Below are positions 25,868 to 34,768 of a stretch of DNA of 42,766 nucleotides, one piece after another. The stretch lies in NCBI RefSeq assembly GCF_001544355.1, contig NZ_BCQI01000025.1, positions 1 to 42,766 of the forward strand, written 5' to 3'. The position numbers and the translations under genes are program-made. This DNA is from Alicyclobacillus acidiphilus NBRC 100859 (GTDB lineage: Bacteria; Bacillota; Bacilli; Alicyclobacillales; Alicyclobacillaceae). Each line of letters begins with the position of its first letter. The first letter of the stretch is position 1. Below the pieces are notes generated by a model, which saw only the letters and a list, made by a program, of their open reading frames with translations, had not been told where the DNA came from and did no database searches.

Positions 25868-25941
25868 GGATAGCATAGGGATAGCATAGGATAGAAGTGA
25901 TTTTGCGAGGAGATAGATTTTCCCACTCTCCTCGCTTCTTG
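25868..25941 (+). terminator. Intercistronic hairpin with decamer repeats
   Basis: GGATAGCATA occurs twice in a row (25868-25877, 25879-25888) and a third time partly. It is followed by a perfect 9-bp stem, GCGAGGAGA (25905-25913) with TCTCCTCGC (25927-25935), then TTCTT. It probably reduces readthrough or protects the upstream mRNA, so that binding protein exceeds permease. Confidence 0.55.
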
Positions 25942-25958
25942 AAAAAGGGGTGTGGTCC

Positions 25959-26948
25959 ATGCGGTATTTTCTCAATCGCATCGGGTTCCTGATTTTGTCC
26001 TTGTGGGCCGCGGTAACGTTGAACTTTATCCTGCCCAGGCTCATGCCGGGCAATCCGGCTCAGGCGATGATTGCGAAACAAGCGGGAAACATCAATCCAA
26101 CGGCGTTGAAAGCGATTGAGCAACAGTTGGGTCTCTCTCACGGTCCTTTGTATCAGCAGTATTTTCAGTACTTGGGCAATCTGCTGACGGGACACTGGGG
26201 CGATTCATTCCAATACTTTCCGACTCCTGTCGTTAGTATTATTGGAAGTAGCTTGCCTTGGACGATTATTCTTCTCGGAGCCGTCACCATTATCGCGGTC
26301 GTCGTCGGTACCTTGGTCGGTATCCTGATTGCTTGGCGGCGCGGCGGTGTGGCGGACAACGTGATCCCGGTCGCTACCATGTTTGGTCAAGCCATCCCAA
26401 GTTTCTGGCTCGGCCTCATCTGTATCTATTTCTTCGCGTTCATTCACCACTGGTTCCCGTTGGCGCACGGTTCTTCAGATTCGGTGAATCAAGGCTACAA
26501 CTGGCCATTTATTTCAAGCGCCATCTACCACAGTTTGCTTCCGGCGTTTGTCGTCTTCGTTGGCAGCATCAGCGGCTGGATCATCGGCATGCGCAACAAC
26601 ATGATGACGACACTTGGCGAAGATTACGTCGTGTTCGCAGAAGCAAAGGGCGTATCGACGCGCCGCTTGATTTTCTCGTATGCGGCTCGCAACGCGCTGC
26701 TGCCACAGTTGACCTCGCTTGCCATCGCGTTGTCGCAGATTATCAGTGGTCAGATTTTGATTGAACAGGTCTTCTCGTATCCTGGTATCGGTTATGGATT
26801 GACCAATGCCGTATCGAGTGAAGACTATCCGCTGATCCAAGGCATGTTCCTGATTATCGCCGTGACCGCGCTGGTCATCAATTTCATCGTGGATATGCTG
26901 TATGGACGTTTGGATCCGCGGGTTAGAAGGAGAGGTGCAACGTCGTGA
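25959..26948 (+). CDS. Opp/Dpp-type ABC transporter permease (OppB/DppB-like)
   Basis: First membrane subunit, 329 residues, with the usual N-terminal helix, a periplasmic-type loop and five more helices. The opening RYFLNRIGFLILSLWAAVTLNF and PRLMPGNPAQ are characteristic of the OppB family. The EAA loop is around FAEAKGVSTRRLIFSYAARNALLP and the end has VFSYPGIGYGL. The ATG at 25959 has AAAGGGG 8 nt upstream. It overlaps the next gene at the stop (GTGA). Confidence 0.92.
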   Translation: MRYFLNRIGFLILSLWAAVTLNFILPRLMPGNPAQAMIAKQAGNINPTALKAIEQQLGLSHGPLYQQYFQYLGNLLTGHWGDSFQYFPTPVVSIIGSSLPWTIILLGAVTIIAVVVGTLVGILIAWRRGGVADNVIPVATMFGQAIPSFWLGLICIYFFAFIHHWFPLAHGSSDSVNQGYNWPFISSAIYHSLLPAFVVFVGSISGWIIGMRNNMMTTLGEDYVVFAEAKGVSTRRLIFSYAARNALLPQLTSLAIALSQIISGQILIEQVFSYPGIGYGLTNAVSSEDYPLIQGMFLIIAVTALVINFIVDMLYGRLDPRVRRRGATS

Positions 26949-27901
26949 GCGCACAAACGACGATTTCAAACGCGCCAGTGGCCGCAGTCAGAAAGAAGCG
27001 CAAAACTTCCGCTTTGCGCACGTTTGTCAAAAATCCCAAGGCTTTAATCGGTGCGATTATCTTTTTGCTATTCGTAGTGGTTGCGGTATTTGCTCCGCTG
27101 ATTGCGCCGTATAATCCGTCTGCAACCGATTTCAACATGTTGGCTCCGCCGAGTGCGGCGCACCCGTTTGGCACCACCAGCCTCGGGCAGGATGTTTTCT
27201 CGCAGTTTATCATGGGTACGCGCGTGACCATGATCGTGGGTATCGGCGCGGGATTGCTTAGCACAGTGATTGCGATCCTGATTGGTGTCACGGCAGGTTA
27301 TCTTGGCGGAGTCGCCGACTCGATTCTCAATGCGATATGTAACATCTTCCTGGTTATGCCAGGGTTGGCCTTGCTCATCATCATCGAGTCGTACGTGAAC
27401 AACTCGACTCCGTACATGAACGGTTTGATCATCGCCTTGACCGGTTGGGCGTGGGGCGCTCGCGTCATGCGTTCGATGGCCATGACCATCGCCAGCCGCG
27501 ACTACATCGCTGCGGCCCGGTTGTCTGGCGCGTCGACGTTACGAATTATCGTCTTTGAGATTGTTCCAAACATGACGTCTGTTATCGCCTCGAACGTGAT
27601 GTACGCTTGTCTGAGCGCTTTGTTGGCCGAATCTGGACTTGCGTACTTAGGATACGAAAATGTGGCTTCCACGAGTTGGGGCACCATGCTGTATTGGTCT
27701 TCGCAAAACGGTGCGATGATCAGCGGAGCATGGTGGTGGTTCGTACCTCCGGGTCTCGGCATCGCCCTGCTCGGCACGAGCTTCGCGCTGATGAACTTCG
27801 GCATCGACCAAGTGACGAACCCGCGCTTGCGCACATCCCGCAACAAGCGCGATATGAAGAAGCTGATGAAAGAGCTTAGCCAAAAGGGAGGTGTCGCATA
27901 A
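26945..27901 (+). CDS. Opp/Dpp-type ABC transporter permease (OppC/DppC-like)
   Basis: Second membrane subunit, 318 residues. The N-terminal cytoplasmic stretch is basic, followed by FVKNPKALIGAIIFLLFVVV, the usual first helix. PFGTTSLGQDVFSQFIMGTR is the OppC hallmark, and the EAA loop lies around YIAAARLSGASTLRIIVFEIVP. The C-terminus after the last helix is longer than usual and lysine-rich. GTG start in the tail of the preceding gene; the stop overlaps the next start as TAATG. Confidence 0.92.
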   Translation: MSAQTTISNAPVAAVRKKRKTSALRTFVKNPKALIGAIIFLLFVVVAVFAPLIAPYNPSATDFNMLAPPSAAHPFGTTSLGQDVFSQFIMGTRVTMIVGIGAGLLSTVIAILIGVTAGYLGGVADSILNAICNIFLVMPGLALLIIIESYVNNSTPYMNGLIIALTGWAWGARVMRSMAMTIASRDYIAAARLSGASTLRIIVFEIVPNMTSVIASNVMYACLSALLAESGLAYLGYENVASTSWGTMLYWSSQNGAMISGAWWWFVPPGLGIALLGTSFALMNFGIDQVTNPRLRTSRNKRDMKKLMKELSQKGGVA

Positions 27902-28896
27902 TGGCCGATAACAACCAGCCAGTTCTCGAAATTGAGGATTTGTCGGTGGCATATGTTACCCCCAGCGGTTTGGTGAGCGCTGTGAACGATGTCAATCTGT
28001 CGATTTACCCAGGCGAGATCGTCGGCCTGATTGGCGAATCTGGTTCCGGGAAGTCGACGATGGCGTACACCATCATGCGACTGCTGAAAGGCGACGCGAT
28101 TGTGACGAAAGGTCGAGTGAAAATCCTTGGCCAAGACATCTATAAGATGTCGAGGAAGGAACTGCGGGAGTTTCGCTGGGACAAAATGTCGATGGTGTTT
28201 CAAAGCGCGATGAGCGCGTTGAACCCAGTCATGACCGTCGAGACCCAGATTGTCGACGCGTTGCAGGCTCACCGGAAAGGGATGTCCTACCGGGAGGCCG
28301 TCGCTCGAGCTGAGGAATTGATGGATCTCGTTCGGATCGACCGGAAGCATCTGAAGAGCTACCCTCATGAACTGTCCGGCGGCATGCGCCAACGCGTGGT
28401 TATCGCCATCGCGATCGCGCTCGAACCGTCCTTGGTCATCATGGACGAGCCGACGACGGCGCTCGACGTCGTGGTGCAGCGGTCCATTCTCGACGAGATC
28501 AAGAAGATCCAGGAGCAAGTTGGATTTGCCATTATGTTCGTAAGCCACGACTTCAGCTTGGTTGCGGAGCTTGCGTCGCGTGTTGCCATCATGTACGCGG
28601 GACGTCTCATCGAGATAACCCCGAGTGAGCTCTTGCATCTGGGCGAGAAGCACCATCCATACACGGAAGGTCTGCTGAGAGCGATTCCAGAGCTGACCGC
28701 AGACGAAGTAACGATTCAAGGTATTCCCGGTTATCCGCCAGACCTTCAGGATCTGCCGTCGGGGTGCGCATTCCATCCTCGCTGTCCGTACGCGACGGAT
28801 ATTTGCCGCCAAGTTCGTCCGCAGAAGCTGAAAGTCGAAGAGAAGCTCATCGAGTGCCACTTGTTTAGCGAAAAGGAGGCGGTCGAACATGTCTAA
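27901..28896 (+). CDS. Opp/Dpp-type ABC transporter ATP-binding protein (OppD/DppD-like)
   Basis: First ATPase of the importer, 331 residues. Walker A GESGSGKST begins at residue 45, the signature is LSGGMRQRV, and Walker B is LVIMDEPTTALDV. The C-terminal oligopeptide-transporter extension is present with GCAFHPRCPYATDIC, whose cysteines may bind an iron-sulfur cluster as in some family members. It overlaps both neighbours, so expression is coupled. Confidence 0.93.
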   Translation: MADNNQPVLEIEDLSVAYVTPSGLVSAVNDVNLSIYPGEIVGLIGESGSGKSTMAYTIMRLLKGDAIVTKGRVKILGQDIYKMSRKELREFRWDKMSMVFQSAMSALNPVMTVETQIVDALQAHRKGMSYREAVARAEELMDLVRIDRKHLKSYPHELSGGMRQRVVIAIAIALEPSLVIMDEPTTALDVVVQRSILDEIKKIQEQVGFAIMFVSHDFSLVAELASRVAIMYAGRLIEITPSELLHLGEKHHPYTEGLLRAIPELTADEVTIQGIPGYPPDLQDLPSGCAFHPRCPYATDICRQVRPQKLKVEEKLIECHLFSEKEAVEHV

Positions 28897-29842
28897 GGGG
28901 CCGCTTTTGGAAGTCAAGGATCTCGTCGTTCATTTTCCGATTGGCAAGGGACAATTTGTCCGCCCGGTCGATCACGTCAGTTTCTCCATCAACGAGGGTG
29001 AAGTGCTTTCGTTGGTGGGCGAGTCGGGCAGTGGGAAGTCGACGATTGGCAAGGCTCTGGTACGGATGATTGAGCCGGCTGAGGGTTCGATTCTTGTTGG
29101 CGATCGCGACGTCGCTCACATTCGCGGCCGCGAGATTATGGCATACCGCCGCGATGCGCAGATGGTCTTTCAGGATCCGTTCGGCTCGCTGAACCCCACG
29201 CGTACGATTGAGCAACATTTGGCGTTTCCGATCCGGAAGCACCGGACGAATCGGAGCGTCAGCGTCGATAAGCAAATCGACGAACTGCTTGAAAAGGTCG
29301 GGTTGACGCCAGTTTCCGAGACTCGTCGAAAGTTTCCGCACGAGTTGTCGGGCGGGCAGCGGCAGCGTGTCGCAATCGCGCGGGCGCTTGCTGTCAATCC
29401 GAAATTCATCGTTGCGGACGAGCCGATTTCGATGCTGGACGTGTCGATTCGAGCAGGCATTTTGCGGTTGATGAACGATCTTCGCCGTGATTTGAATATC
29501 GGATTCCTCTACATCACGCACGATTTGGCGTCCGCCCGTTACATCGGCAACCGAATCATGGTGCTGTATGGCGGTAAGGTGATGGAGACGGCGGAATCCG
29601 GCGAACTGATTAAGTATCCTACACATCCGTATACACGCCTGCTGTTGACGGCGACACCTGGCAATCGCCAGCGTGGACCACTGCCGGAGACAAGCAACAG
29701 TGCGCCAAATTTGCTCGAGGGCCGTGTTGGTTGCCCATTTGCCAATCGCTGTCCGCTGGTTTCGGACGTGTGCCGTACGCAGGATCCGCCATTGGTCGAA
29801 ACGAGCGCAGGGCATTCGGTCGCGTGTCACCATCCAGCGTGA
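28889..29842 (+). CDS. Opp/Dpp-type ABC transporter ATP-binding protein (OppF/DppF-like)
   Basis: Second ATPase of the importer, 317 residues. Walker A GESGSGKST begins at residue 44, the signature is LSGGQRQRV, and Walker B is FIVADEPISMLDV. The C-terminal extension carries GRVGCPFANRCPLVSDVC. Its ATG lies inside the end of the preceding gene with AAAGGAGG upstream. No terminator is seen in the 93 bp before the GH1 gene, so the beta-glucosidase is probably in the same operon. Confidence 0.93.
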   Translation: MSKGPLLEVKDLVVHFPIGKGQFVRPVDHVSFSINEGEVLSLVGESGSGKSTIGKALVRMIEPAEGSILVGDRDVAHIRGREIMAYRRDAQMVFQDPFGSLNPTRTIEQHLAFPIRKHRTNRSVSVDKQIDELLEKVGLTPVSETRRKFPHELSGGQRQRVAIARALAVNPKFIVADEPISMLDVSIRAGILRLMNDLRRDLNIGFLYITHDLASARYIGNRIMVLYGGKVMETAESGELIKYPTHPYTRLLLTATPGNRQRGPLPETSNSAPNLLEGRVGCPFANRCPLVSDVCRTQDPPLVETSAGHSVACHHPA

Positions 29843-29938
29843 CAGGCATTGGGGACAGCTGGAGATAGGGATCAAGCCGTCGGGATGTCCACACAGTTCG
29901 ACGTTCAGATATGTTGACGGCCTAAGGGGGATTCTGTG

Positions 29939-31288
29939 ATGACGGGAAAGCGTCAATTTCCGGACGATTTTATTTGGGGAGCTGCCACTGCTTCCTACCA
30001 AATTGAAGGTGCGGCGAACGAAGGTGGCCGTGGTCCTTCCATATGGGACACGTTCTCGAAGACACCTGGCAAGGTTCTTCTCGGTCATACGGGCGATGTA
30101 GCGTGCGATCACTTTCATCGTTACGAATCGGATGTCAAGCTGATGGCCGATTTGGGTATCAAGTCGTACCGCTTTTCTCTGGCATGGCCTCGTGTGATGC
30201 CTGAAAAGGGACGTTATCTCGAGAGCGGTTTTGATTTCTACAAGCGACTGATTGAGCAGCTTCACAAACACGGAATTACCCCGGCGGCGACCATCTACCA
30301 CTGGGACCTGCCGCAGTGGATCGAGGACGAGGGCGGTTGGTCGAACCGTGCTGTCGTCGATTACTACAAGGAATTCGCCGAACAAGCGTTCAAGGCCTTG
30401 GGCGACGACGTTCCATTCTGGATTACGCACAATGAACCATGGTGCGCGTCGCTGCTTAGCTACGGCATTGGCGAACACGCGCCGGGTCTGAAGGATTGGC
30501 GTCGAGCGTACCGCGCCGCCCACCACATTTTGCTGTCGCACGGCGAAGCCGTGAAGCTTTATCGGGAGTTGGGATTGAAAGGACAGATTGGCATCACGCT
30601 CAATCTGACCCCGGCGTATCCGGCGAGCGATTCGCCAGAAGACATCGCGGCACAGCAGCGACAGGATGCGTTCTCGAATCGCTGGTTCCTGGATCCCATC
30701 TTTAAAGGTGAGTACCCAGCTGATTTCATGCCGCGCGTGGAACGGTTTTGCGGCGATTTGAACGTCATTCAGCCAGGGGATATGGAGACCATATCCGTCC
30801 CTCAGGACTTCTTGGGTATCAATTTCTACACGCGATCCGTCGTGAAAGACGATCCTGCCGATGACTCGTTGATTTCTGTGCACGGTGTGCCGACAGACAA
30901 TCCCGTCACAGACATGGGCTGGGAGATCTATCCCGACGCCTTGTACGACCTGTTGCATCGACTGAAGAACGAATACACCGATCTGCCAATCTATATCACG
31001 GAAAACGGCGCAGCGAACGCCGACGCCATCGTGAATGGGGAAGTAGAGGATACGCCGCGGATCGATTATGTTCGCCAGCACTTGGACGCAGCGCACCGCT
31101 TCATTCAAGAGGGTGGAAATTTGAAAGGGTACTACTTGTGGTCTCTGATGGACAACTTCGAGTGGGCTTTCGGGTACACCAAGCGGTTTGGCATTATCTA
31201 CGTCGACTACGAAACACAGGTAAGGACGCCGAAGGCCAGTTTCCACTGGTATCGGCAAGTGATTGAGAACAACGGTTTGACCGACTGA
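29939..31288 (+). CDS. Beta-glucosidase, glycoside hydrolase family 1
   Basis: A cytoplasmic (beta/alpha)8 enzyme that cleaves beta-glucosides and often beta-galactosides or other short beta-linked sugars. The GH1 N-terminal signature FIWGAATASYQIEGAANEGG is complete. The acid/base is E166 in THNEPW and the nucleophile E355 in YITENGA. Length 449. The ATG is chosen over the overlapping GTG at 29936 because AAGGGGG then sits 8 nt upstream. There is no signal peptide, so its substrate must be imported, which fits the transporter just upstream. Confidence 0.94.
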   Translation: MTGKRQFPDDFIWGAATASYQIEGAANEGGRGPSIWDTFSKTPGKVLLGHTGDVACDHFHRYESDVKLMADLGIKSYRFSLAWPRVMPEKGRYLESGFDFYKRLIEQLHKHGITPAATIYHWDLPQWIEDEGGWSNRAVVDYYKEFAEQAFKALGDDVPFWITHNEPWCASLLSYGIGEHAPGLKDWRRAYRAAHHILLSHGEAVKLYRELGLKGQIGITLNLTPAYPASDSPEDIAAQQRQDAFSNRWFLDPIFKGEYPADFMPRVERFCGDLNVIQPGDMETISVPQDFLGINFYTRSVVKDDPADDSLISVHGVPTDNPVTDMGWEIYPDALYDLLHRLKNEYTDLPIYITENGAANADAIVNGEVEDTPRIDYVRQHLDAAHRFIQEGGNLKGYYLWSLMDNFEWAFGYTKRFGIIYVDYETQVRTPKASFHWYRQVIENNGLTD

Positions 31289-31295
31289 ACCTAAA

Positions 31296-31342
31296 AGCGA
31301 GGATAAACGCACCAAGGTGCGCCATCCTCGCTATTTTGTCTT
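31296..31342 (+). terminator. Terminator after the beta-glucosidase gene
   Basis: AGCGAGGAT (31296-31304) pairs with ATCCTCGCT (31324-31332). An inner GCACC/GGTGC stem lies in the loop. ATTTTGTCTT follows. Confidence 0.75.
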
Positions 31343-31388
31343 ACGACGGCAATCAGCCTTCCTACGCATGCCCGGCAGCCGAGTTCGC

Positions 31389-31544
31389 TTACATGGCCAT
31401 TCGCTCTTCTCGGAAGTAGCCAAGCGACATTAACGCGTTGACGACCGACTCCGTCATTTCGGTGAGCTTTTCGTCGGGGATGCCAAGTGATTTGAGCCGA
31501 AGTTCGAGATAGATTTTATACTCGTCCAGGTCACTGTTCGACAT
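31389..31544 (-). CDS. Small acidic protein, 51 residues, unknown
   Basis: A short ORF beginning MSNSDLDEYKIYLELRLKSL, with a second half predicted helical and ending REERMAM. GGTGAG lies directly before the ATG and GGGGG further upstream. It is in the same frame as the end of the decayed MFS gene with no stop between them. It could therefore be an independent gene or leftover sequence. The even mix of charged and hydrophobic residues looks like real protein. I do not recognise a family. Confidence 0.45.
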   Translation of the reverse strand: MSNSDLDEYKIYLELRLKSLGIPDEKLTEMTESVVNALMSLGYFREERMAM

Positions 31545-31599
31545 CTCACCCAACCCCCTATAGTCTAGTTCGATCATACCCTCGGATGAGCTCGAATGC

Positions 31600-32546
31600 C
31601 GTCGAATGGTGTATGTCACACATGTTTCACAAAGTCCGGCGGCGATGATCGAACCCCGAAACGCCATCACCCGCCCTCGCATCGAATCTGGCACGAGCCG
31701 TTGGACGACGGTGCGCGCCAACGGTCCGTAGCCTGCAAACACAGCGCCCGCAGATGCCAGGGAGAGATATGCGGCGACTCGGCCGTGGAACCAGAGGAGC
31801 GAAGCGTCTCCTGACAATTGTCTGTGCGCATAGATTGGCAATGATATTTCGAGTTGGCCGCAGGCTGCATTCAACGCGAACGCAGCGACCGTGATCACCC
31901 ACACCGGTTTGCATCGATAGAGCGTCAGCAAGGCCGTTCGAACGTCCAGCCACAAAGCGGCAAGGCTGCGACGATCCGAATCCACACGCACCTCGATGTA
32001 TGTGCTCCAGGTGCAGGGACCGGATGCAAAGCGACGAGACCCAAAATGTCGCGGCGTCCATTGCGGCGGTTGAGGCAAACCCCCACTTGGCCATGCAGAA
32101 GCCGCTGCAGATTGGGGCGCCGAGCGACGCCCCTGCCAAATGGTCTCCATCAAGGCATTGGCCTGGCCCAGGGCCTGGTTCGGCACGACGCGCGGCAACA
32201 GGACCATGGAGCCGATTGTGGTGAACGGTGTCAGGCATCCAATGACACAGACCATCCCAAAGAGCGTCGACTTGGACAATAGGTGCAGCAGGCTGAGCGC
32301 GGCAAGCCGCGTGAAGGCGGTACCAAGCCCGCATGCCGCGAGCCAGAGCAACGTTTTGGGAGGATGCCGATCAAACAGCGAGCCTGCGCCGGAGCCGACG
32401 ATGACATTCGACAAACCGTAGACGAGACTGACCGTCCCAACAGCGGACGGCGTTGGGAAATGAATCGTCGCAAACCAAAGCAGGCCAATTTAGCCAACTT
32501 GGTCACCGAAGGCGGATATGCCGCAAGTTGGACTATATGCGGCCAT
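31600..32546 (-). pseudogene. Decayed MFS transporter
   Basis: Remains of a major facilitator of the MFS_3 type. From an ATG at 32546 with GGAGGATC upstream, the frame reads SAFGDQVG, then an in-frame TAA (32492-32490), then IGLLWFATIHFPTPSAVG and LVYGLSNVIVGSGAGSLFDR. After ALMETIWQ the family match moves to another frame (ASLGAPICSGFCMAKWGF and AAMDAATFWVSSLC). It returns to the first frame at EVRVDSDRRSLAALWLDVRT. The match ends in QRLVPDSMRGRVMAFRGSII with the last helices missing. A stop, two frame changes and a truncated C-terminus make it nonfunctional, unless some are sequence errors. Confidence 0.75.
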
Positions 32547-32632
32547 CGCCGATCCTCCTCTTGGAATTGGATCCTGACATATACAGTTCGACGACATTGT
32601 GGTATGTCCTTTTTCTGTGACACGCGGCACGC

Positions 32633-33529
32633 TTACAGGCCCCACATTCTACGCGCGTCCTCCATTGACTTGCCAGGTGTCTTCCCCCAGGCGTAATGTC
32701 CCTTTGGGCGCCGTCCAATCCAACGTTCGTCGACTGGCTCCGCCGCCAGTTGGTAGCGTGTGTCTGAACTGATTCGATAGCGGTTGGTCGTGTTGATCAA
32801 GGAAGCGTGAAGCATGAACATCCCGAAGATGATCACATCGCCCGCGGAAAAATTCGTCGTAGCCCACTTGCCGCCAAATTTCTCGACAATGTCAACCGGG
32901 TCTTTGGAAAGCCAGCCGTCGATCACGTTGTCGCGATCGACATCCAGCTGCCCGTAGGTCGCTTTGACTTTTGCAAAATGCTGCGATCCCAAACACATCG
33001 CCAAAGTTCCTTGCTCCATTGGAATATCGTCCATTGGCGTCCACATGGTATAGACGTTCTTCGTACCTCTGCCCATGTACACGATGTCGTAGTGGGCGCC
33101 TGTGCTGCCGCCGTGCCCGACAGCACGCGGCCACTTGTAGTCGTAGGTCAGCACGGGGCCGCCCAATAAACGGGTGAAGAAATCCATGACCCGGTCAGAG
33201 TTCACGACTTGAAGAAACGCGGGGAAGCGATCTTGAAGTTCCTCTGCGCCGCCGCCCCACATGGCGGATTTGTTGCTTTGGCCAATCACGCCCTGCTCCA
33301 CTGGAAAAGCGGGATCCAATCTGCCCATCTCGTGGAGGGCTTGCAAGAATTCGGCTTTCGCGTTGAGGACCAGGTCGCGATCGTGAAAGTTTCGTATCAA
33401 CAGATACCCGTCTTCCTGAAGCCGGCCTCGAAGCGCCGTCCAGTCGTCGATCACGTCGTTTGAATCGCGTAGTTCGGTAAGGTATTTTCCGCCCATTTCA
33501 AGCTGATGCTCTCCAAATTGCACATTCAC
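32633..33529 (-). CDS. Phytanoyl-CoA dioxygenase (PhyH) family protein
   Basis: A predicted Fe(II)/2-oxoglutarate-dependent oxygenase of 298 residues. The facial triad is complete: H146 and D148 in GAHYDIV and H241 in MLHASLIN, with R252 in position to bind 2-oxoglutarate. The GTG start at 33529 is preferred because AAGGACGGTG lies just upstream; reading further up would run into the region of the divergent regulator. Substrate is unknown; the family hydroxylates lipids, amino acids and small metabolites. Divergence from an AraC regulator suggests that the regulator controls it. Confidence 0.82.
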   Translation of the reverse strand: MNVQFGEHQLEMGGKYLTELRDSNDVIDDWTALRGRLQEDGYLLIRNFHDRDLVLNAKAEFLQALHEMGRLDPAFPVEQGVIGQSNKSAMWGGGAEELQDRFPAFLQVVNSDRVMDFFTRLLGGPVLTYDYKWPRAVGHGGSTGAHYDIVYMGRGTKNVYTMWTPMDDIPMEQGTLAMCLGSQHFAKVKATYGQLDVDRDNVIDGWLSKDPVDIVEKFGGKWATTNFSAGDVIIFGMFMLHASLINTTNRYRISSDTRYQLAAEPVDERWIGRRPKGHYAWGKTPGKSMEDARRMWGL

Positions 33530-33622
33530 GCTTGTCACCGTCCTTGGAATGTTGTGGTTTGTGCCGATGCATGGATCGTAGTTCGCGAACCTTCTTGGAG
33601 GAATGAATAGGAATCCCAGGTC

Positions 33623-33638
33623 ATGTACCTGCGTACAT
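33623..33638. promoter_or_regulatory. Palindrome ATGTAC-CTGC-GTACAT between PhyH and AraC genes
   Basis: A perfect 6-4-6 inverted repeat in the 173-bp divergent intergenic region. A regulator site is plausible, but no promoter element is clearly placed against it. Confidence 0.35.
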
Positions 33639-33702
33639 TTCATCCGAAGCGTTACGGTGTTGCATATGGCTTTATGAACATGGCCAACGAGGGGGGATGA
33701 CG

Positions 33703-34536
33703 TTGGACTATTTGAATATTCCATACGAGTTGCCCGATCCATTTGAGCTTCCGCTGACTAGGTTGATTTCGATATGGAAAGTGGAAGCGAACGACTCGTA
33801 CCAGTGTTCGCAGACGAAAGGTTTCGCGACGCCTGGGATGTTCTTGACGTTTGCCGGTCGCGGTGAGTTTTTTCTCAGGCGGGATCGACAGAGGCACGTG
33901 TTGGAAGAGGGGAGCTGCTTCATCGTTGAGGCGAATGAACCATGCAGTTATGGTTGCCCAAAGGACAGCGGCTGGAGCTTCTATTTTATCCACATGAGTG
34001 ACTTGGACATGGTTGGGCATTTGTCGATTCCAATCCACGAGGTCGCGCGAATGTCGAATCAAGTGCGCATCAAGCGTTTGTGTGAACGGCTGATCTGCGC
34101 GCTTATGGTGCGAACGAGAGCGAACATGTATGAAAGTATGCGACTGCTCCACGCCATCCTGATCGCCTTGTCGACAGAACACGCCGCGTGGAAGCCCATC
34201 CAAATTCAGCATCACGACATCACACCAGCCTTGCTGTGGATGCATCAGAACATCGAACAACCATTGAATGTGAACGATTTGATTCGGCTGTGCCGCGTGT
34301 CACGAACAACTTTTTACCAGTCGTTCAGAGCGGTGACTGGGGACACTCCGTCGCGGTACTTTTACAAATTGAAACTTGAATCCGCACGCATGTCACTGTT
34401 GAATAGTCAACAATCTCTCAGGCAGATTGCATCGCGGTTGAACTTCAGCGACGAATTCCACCTATCCGTACAATTCAAGAAAACCTACGGCGTGAGTCCA
34501 AGCAGGTATCGCAACGTGGGCATGGCTTGGGAATGA
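33703..34536 (+). CDS. AraC-family transcriptional regulator
   Basis: A 277-residue DNA-binding regulator. The N-terminal half is an AraC-type cupin sensor domain (residues about 15-110, with GMFLTFAGRGEFFL). The C-terminal two helix-turn-helix motifs start near 180: PLNVNDLIRLCRVSRTTFYQ and SLRQIASRLNFSDEFHLSVQ, closing KKTYGVSPSRYR. The TTG at 33703 is preferred to the ATG at 33697 because the AGGGGGG run ends right at that ATG and sits 6 nt before the TTG. Divergent from the PhyH gene; inducer unknown. Confidence 0.88.
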   Translation: MDYLNIPYELPDPFELPLTRLISIWKVEANDSYQCSQTKGFATPGMFLTFAGRGEFFLRRDRQRHVLEEGSCFIVEANEPCSYGCPKDSGWSFYFIHMSDLDMVGHLSIPIHEVARMSNQVRIKRLCERLICALMVRTRANMYESMRLLHAILIALSTEHAAWKPIQIQHHDITPALLWMHQNIEQPLNVNDLIRLCRVSRTTFYQSFRAVTGDTPSRYFYKLKLESARMSLLNSQQSLRQIASRLNFSDEFHLSVQFKKTYGVSPSRYRNVGMAWE

Positions 34537-34567
34537 TGCTCGGCGAAAGACCCGCAATACCGCGACG

Positions 34568-34599
34568 GAAACAAACCATGCATGATAGAAACAAACCAT
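34568..34599. repeat. Direct repeat GAAACAAACCAT x2, 20-bp period
   Basis: Two identical 12-mers (34568-34579 and 34588-34599) lie on the same helix face in the gap after the AraC gene. Part of the element (ACAAACCA) also occurs leftward upstream of the PhyH start near 33551-33560. AraC proteins commonly bind such paired direct half-sites. Confidence 0.45.
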
Positions 34600-34725
34600 A
34601 TGTACATCGCTGTCCAGCCGGTCCTTCCATTTGCTTCATCCCTTTCGTATCTCCACATCTGTAAGTGTGCCTGATGGAGCAAGCATATCTTTTGATGCAT
34701 GCCGGAGATGTCTACAGTAACACGT

Positions 34726-34753
34726 TTGTGTTAAAATTAACACGATTCATGAT
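34726..34753 (+). promoter_or_regulatory. Promoter and operator of the lacI-type gene
   Basis: TTGTGT (34726-34731) and CATGAT (34748-34753) are 16 bp apart. The palindrome TGTTAAAATTAACA (34729-34742) fills the spacer, so the regulator probably represses itself. Confidence 0.6.
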
Positions 34754-34768
34754 GAGGATTGCGACAGG

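Noticed and set aside
28865-31315. Very long leftward open frame (over 800 codons) across the OppF and beta-glucosidase genes
   Set aside because: It lies wholly antisense to two well-supported genes, has no domain or ribosome site, and its composition (Arg, His, Val rich) is that of a shadow frame in GC-rich coding DNA.
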